From NCBI RefSeq assembly GCF_000485595.1, contig NW_014577917.1, forward strand, positions 19,292-39,494: a stretch of DNA of 20,203 nt, given 5' to 3'. A model generated the notes under the pieces. The model was not told the origin of the DNA and ran no database searches. It saw only the letters and a list, made by a program, of their open reading frames with translations. Position numbers and translations under genes: made by a program. This DNA comes from Priapulus caudatus (Eukaryota; Priapulida; Priapulimorpha; Priapulimorphida; Priapulidae). This document shows, piece by piece, positions 16,291-20,203 of the stretch. Numbering within the stretch: position 1 is the first letter of the stretch; each line of letters opens with the position of its first letter.

Positions 16291-17011
16291 ACGGTTACGT
16301 TTCAAGCTGCCGTCCTTTCAGCTCGAGACGACTAGCGTCCACTACATCTTATGCTGATGGTCAGATGCACTTTGACATGCGGCTGACAGGCAGTGTCAGC
16401 CAAGCCCCATACTTATAGCGTAGTACTGCGGGGCATAGCTGGCCACTTAACGCAGAGGAGCATGCACTGTCCTACGCTAGCACTCATGCTGAGCTCACCC
16501 TACTGCTACGAATCGACAGCAGCCTTCTAATGTCAACGGCGTCTGTGAAGGCTGGCTGGTGTACCCGTGGGTCGGGGCACAGAGCCTGTGCGCTAACCAC
16601 TACAAAGGCTGCTACGACTGGCGGTACGGGAAAACTGCAACCAGTGCCACCTACAGGCGTCAACCAGTGTCCGTGCTCACTAGGTGTCGCTACCACTGAC
16701 GCACAGCACGGCAAGTTTGGCTTGACAGCGGCATCATGCAGTGCTTTCGTCTGGTAACTGCCATCACTGAGCCCGGATTGGTAAATTTCGGCGCTGACGC
16801 CGCGTTGCTGCTATGACGTCGCGACGCAGGCATTGCTGACTTCGTTCACGCTGGCACAGGGAGCTAACACCCTGCAACGCTTCATCCCAGATCCGCCGAA
16901 CAATTAGACGATGATGCTGCTACTCCAGCTGCTGCTGTCGGGTCTGGCTACAGATGGTGCTTGCTGTATGTTAGCAGACGCCCTGCAGGTGTATGCGCGC
17001 CTCTGCCACAG
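16291..17011 (+). pseudogene. NIDO end plus AMOP exon, copy 2
   Basis: One base longer than copy 1. It has the same borders and the same early TAG. The extra C near 16712 extends the frame of the AMOP motif CPCSLGVATTDAQHG into GKFGLTAASC, restoring the D-x-x-x-G-[KR]-F continuation expected in AMOP. Other frame jumps seen in copy 1 remain (the CCYD and ACCMLAD parts lie in another frame, with a TAG between them), so the exon is still not translatable as written. This one difference shows that copy 1 is the more damaged of the two, or the more poorly called. Confidence 0.6.
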
Positions 17012-17259
17012 GTAAATATGTACAGTTTGTCAATAATGAATAACACGTGAACATAGGTGAAATTGAATGTAGGCAGCCATCCGACGGCATGCAACATAAT
17101 TATGTAAACACATGGCACTCCAGGCAAAGGTCTAGTTTCAGTACGCTCACTTATACTACCTTCTGACTAAGAACTGGTCATAGTGAATATTTATTTATTC
17201 ATGTAATTATTTATGATTTTATTTTTTTATTCATTTTTAGCATCATCTGACATACTCAG

Positions 17260-17659
17260 ATGCAGCTTGTAGAATCGCATGAGCGTGCGTCCGGCGTGCG
17301 TCCATCGGCCGTCCGTCCATCCGGCGTCCGTCCGTTACAGCTTGGGCACAAATCTAACTGCTCGACATACGGATTCGAAATTGCGGAGTGGGGGGGTAAA
17401 TCGCGAAAACGAGTTGGGATGTCTAAGCTGGGGGTCAAAGGTCAAGAGCGTGTAAAAGAAGGGGGAACATTCCCTCCTTAACTTAAGTATAGGGAGGAAT
17501 GCAGAATTGCCGGCACAAATCTAAACGCTCGACCTAGGCTCGTGATAGTCGGTGTATAGCATCATGGTAGGAAAAGCTATCACCTGTGCCGAAATTGGAG
17601 GGCACAGGTCAAAGGTCATGGAGCACAGGGCAGATTTTAGACATTTTCTGACGAAAGGA
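17260..17659. repeat. GTCCGTCC-rich block with DR1 pairs, copy 2
   Basis: Matches 9862-10260 apart from an added C at about 17510. Both DR1-like pairs (17432-17444 and 17606-17618) and the hairpin are preserved. Confidence 0.5.
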
Positions 17660-17738
17660 CATGGTCTGACGGAGCGATTGAAAAATTTTTGTTTCAGCGG
17701 TGACTAGCATTTTTATGCTTAATTGAAACGACCATGAA

Positions 17739-17945
17739 ATGTACTTTCTGCTGACATGCGAAGAGGAAGTGTCGGATAACCTTTTGACCCTCAAGAAGAG
17801 GGTTAACATGGATTTGTTTCTGTTAGAAGAATTTGACTGCCAAGTTTGCTGTAAAACCTATACATGCTGGATGTATGAGGCTTACAATGTCCACAGTGAA
17901 ATTTCAAAAGCTAAAATTTGGTTGAAGAAGGTTTATGCTCCTTAA
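17739..17945 (+). CDS. small open frame of unknown nature, copy 2
   Basis: Same 68-residue translation as 10340-10546. No recognised domain, so it is recorded only as a candidate. Confidence 0.2.
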   Translation: MYFLLTCEEEVSDNLLTLKKRVNMDLFLLEEFDCQVCCKTYTCWMYEAYNVHSEISKAKIWLKKVYAP

Positions 17946-18199
17946 ATCGTATAATTTCTATGCATTTTGTATTGTCAGTGTGTTACATGTAACTTAATTA
18001 TGCCACTACAGTGCCACTGCCAGTGCATGTGGTGGTGTATAGTACGGTAGTTTTTGCCTGGCGTTAATTGGTTACAAGGTGGCAGCTCTCTATTTCAGCC
18101 TGTAGGCTTGCGTAGGTAAATGGATGAGTGCTTATACCTATTCTGTCTTGCAAATAGTTGTTGCTAACTACGTACGATGGGAGCTTCCATCTTTAATCC

Positions 18200-18383
18200 T
18201 AAGGACATTCAAACGTCGCGCATCTCGTGGCAAGTTTCATAACGATCCCAACGAAACATTCTTCGAGAAAGTTCCTGATACCATCCCCAGTGTTCGAAGA
18301 ATAAGGGCTATCTCGTTTGTCCGTACTTGTCCATTTCCACGGAGGACAAGTAGATCTGTCCGGTAGCTTGTCCGCCGGAGCAA
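18200..18383 (+). pseudogene. possible VWD-domain remnant, copy 2
   Basis: Copy of 10800-10985 with one base fewer, so GKFHNDPNETFF lies in a frame open from 18124 to 18366. No flanking VWD motifs were recognised; the call rests mainly on its position after AMOP. Confidence 0.22.
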
Positions 18384-18436
18384 GCAGCTTTTTAGAGAGC
18401 AATTTTCATAATTTTCTACCATCGCTGGCCCTCTGC

Positions 18437-18694
18437 TGGAGAGAGAGAGAGAGAGAGAAGCAGAGAGGAAGAAGACGAGAGAGAGAGAGAGCAGAGGAAG
18501 AGAGGAATAGAGAGAGAGAGAGACGAGAGAGAGAAGTGAGTGATGAGAGAGAGAGAGAGAGAAGAGGAGAGAGAGAGAGAGAGAGAGGAAGAGAGAGAGA
18601 GAGTAATAGAGTGAGAGAGAGAGCCTGAGAGAGAGAGAGCAGAGAGAGAGAGAGAAAGAGAGAGAGCACACGAAAGAGAGAGAGAAAGATAGAG

Positions 18695-18727
<33 letters not shown>

Positions 18728-18990
18728 GAAAGAGAGGAAAGACAAAGAACAAAGAAAGAGAGAGACAACGAGGAGAGAGTGTGAGCGAGTGAGACAGACG
18801 AGAGCATGAAGGGAAAGAGAGAGCAAGAGAGAGAGAGAGAGAGAGAGAAGAGAAAATGAGAGAGAGTGATTCGAGCGAGAGAGAGAGAGAGAGAGAGAGA
18901 GTGATCGAGCGCAGAGAGAGAGGGAGAGAGAGAGAGCGCGAAGGAAGAGAGAGCAAGAGCGGAGAGCGAAAGAGAAAGAAATGAGAGAGA
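18437..18990. repeat. GA-rich polypurine tract, copy 2
   Basis: Near-identical to 11039-11600 until its last 60-80 bases, where several small indels separate the copies. Confidence 0.95.
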
Positions 18991-19094
18991 CTACGAGGGA
19001 GAGCGAACGCGGCGATGGGAGGGTGCTCTTGATTCGTTTGCCAGTGAGTTTAGCATCAGAACCACCTGCCCGTCAGGTGGCGCTGTCGCCTCTG

Positions 19095-19124
19095 CCCTAA
19101 CCCTAACCCTAACCCTAACCCTAA
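19095..19124. repeat. interstitial telomeric repeat (CCCTAA)5 at the junction
   Basis: Five perfect hexamers directly fused to the end of the long duplication (CCTCTGCC). To the right it continues as the right half of the inverted-repeat element known from 4618-4697; the left half of that element is missing. Confidence 0.93.
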
Positions 19125-19306
19125 ACATACCTCATATAAAAATATAAACATAATACTAAACAACCTAAAACTACCTCGGGTACATATATGTAGTACCTGA
19201 TACAACAACGAGCCTTTGTGCTATACTAACTGCTATAACTATATGTTAGTATCTAGATATCAGTACATGTTACCCACGTGTTTCGCTATCATGCCCTCTG
19301 TCACAG

Positions 19307-19453
19307 ACATTGACGAATGCACGGAGCTGACACCTGGTGGGCAGCCATTGCACAACTGCGATGCACAAGATCGTGCAACCTGTATCAACACACCTGGGTC
19401 ATTCGTTTGTTCCTGCAAGCCACCTTACAGTGGCGATGGACTGCATTGCAGAG
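19307..19453 (+). CDS. calcium-binding EGF exon with a probable GC donor
   Basis: A 147-base phase 1-1 exon after acceptor ctctgtcacag. It reads [12 protein letters not shown], then [12 protein letters not shown] (Asx-hydroxylation motif) and [10 protein letters not shown], with all six cysteines in calcium-binding EGF spacing. The module would end after AGA-G, but the next bases are GCATGT, not GT. A GC-AG intron is the simplest reading; the nearest GT (three bases on) would leave phase 2. It has the same phase as the other EGF exons. Its twin at 4800-4948 has two frameshifting insertions, so this copy is the one that can be functional. Confidence 0.8.
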
Positions 19454-19539
19454 GCATGTATACTGTTGTTACCTCCACCAAGGAGGTACGTACTCCGCCA
19501 AGGAGGTACGTACTCCGCCAAGGAGGATGTTTTCGCCCC

Positions 19540-19970
19540 TGTTAGTTTGTTAGTTGGTTTGTTTGTCTGTCAACAGGATATATCTCAAAAAGTTACTGAT
19601 GGATTTTGATGGAATTTTTTTGACGGGTTGGTCTTGGGCCAACAACCAATCGATTAGATTTTGATGGTGATCCGGATCCAGATCTGGATCCAGGATTTTT
19701 TTGTGGGGAAGACTTCGGACGCATTCACAATTCATCCAAAAATTTTTTTTTTTAATCCTGGACCTTTTTTTCTTCCAAATTTCTGAAAATTTCATCAAAC
19801 TATATAGGGTGTACCAGCAAGAAGGGGGGACTGTTATGCTGTGGCGGAGGTTTGCTATCTCCGATTGCTGTTGTTCATACATTATTAGTGCCATCGCATC
19901 AACCAAAGATAAACATACAACACCCTTGCTTCTATTCATGCCACAATAATTATCATCTACTAAACTTTGG
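19540..19970. repeat. dispersed-repeat-like block, copy 2
   Basis: Matches 5009-5450 with numerous one-base indels, mainly in homopolymers. It includes the GGATC-rich words and the GGCGGAGGTTTGC motif and ends at the GTG tract. Confidence 0.5.
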
Positions 19971-20203
19971 CTTGGCGGTGGCGGTGGCGGCAGTGGTGGT
20001 AGTGGTGATGGTGGTGGAGGTAGTGGTGGTGGTGGTGGAGGTGGTGGTGGTGGTGGTGGTGGTAGTGGTGATGGTGGTGGCGGTGGTGGTGGTAGTGGTG
20101 ATGGTGGTGGTGGTGGTGGTGGTGGTGGTGGTGGTGGTGGTAGTGGTGGAGGTGGTGGTGGTGGTGGTGAGTGGTAGTGGTGGAGGTGGTGGTGGTGGTG
20201 GTA
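19970..20203. repeat. GTG/GGT tract, third occurrence
   Basis: A cleaner GGT/GTG array than the one at 5455, interrupted by GGTGATGGT and GTAGTGG. It runs off the window end. No coding content. Confidence 0.93.

Larger units (their letters stand above)
13272..19096 (+). repeat. long direct duplication, copy 2
   Basis: Second copy of 5875-11703. It repeats the island at 6493, the unassigned island at 7370, the NIDO and AMOP exons, the TC and GA tracts, the DR1 block and the 68-residue frame. It ends at TCTGCC, where copy 1 continues to unique sequence but this copy passes straight into CCCTAA repeats. Confidence 0.95.
19095..20203 (+). repeat. segment A, second copy
   Basis: Matches 4588-5500 and then continues in the GTG tract to the end of the window. 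It has an intact EGF exon where copy 1 is frameshifted. Confidence 0.85.

Overview
This window looks like genomic DNA from a non-vertebrate metazoan. I see spliced exons with GT-AG borders, calcium-binding EGF modules on symmetric phase 1-1 exons, NIDO, AMOP and cadherin-like/putative-Ig modules, TTAGGG-type telomeric repeats, MITE-like elements and much simple sequence. There is no operon, prokaryotic gene, rRNA, tRNA or CRISPR array. A sponge, cnidarian or similar invertebrate fits, but I cannot name the species.

All recognisable coding DNA reads on the + strand and appears to belong to one or more large extracellular adhesion genes. Bases 65-2927 carry three near-identical tandem EGF exons, a broken fourth, a Notch-type EGF, a four-cysteine EGF-like exon and another calcium-binding EGF. 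Bases 3050-3745 are a 62-bp palindromic minisatellite. Bases 4355-5450 carry an inverted-repeat element with (CCCTAA)8 inside it, a frameshifted EGF exon and a dispersed-repeat-like tail. Bases 5455-6440 are a G-rich GTG/GGT tract. Bases 6440-11703 hold NIDO exons, a NIDO-end/AMOP exon (frameshifted) and a possible VWD scrap, separated by TC and GA tracts. Bases 11777-12768 carry two clean exons of a cadherin-like/He_PIG domain. EGF, NIDO, AMOP, possible VWD and cadherin-like order resembles MUC4-like / NIDO-AMOP-VWD adhesion proteins.

The main structural event is a large direct duplication. Bases 13272-19096 repeat 5875-11703 almost base for base (offset about 7.4 kb). It then jumps, inside a telomeric repeat, into a second copy of 4588-5500 (19095-20203), whose EGF exon is intact. 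Both duplication borders lie in simple sequence, and even long TC microsatellites have equal length in the two copies. The duplication is therefore either extremely young or an assembly artefact. The same shared frameshifts in NIDO/AMOP mean this segment is either a decayed exon cassette or poor consensus sequence.

Most long open frames are translations of simple repeats and are not annotated as genes. Domain calls were made by eye, without a database search.
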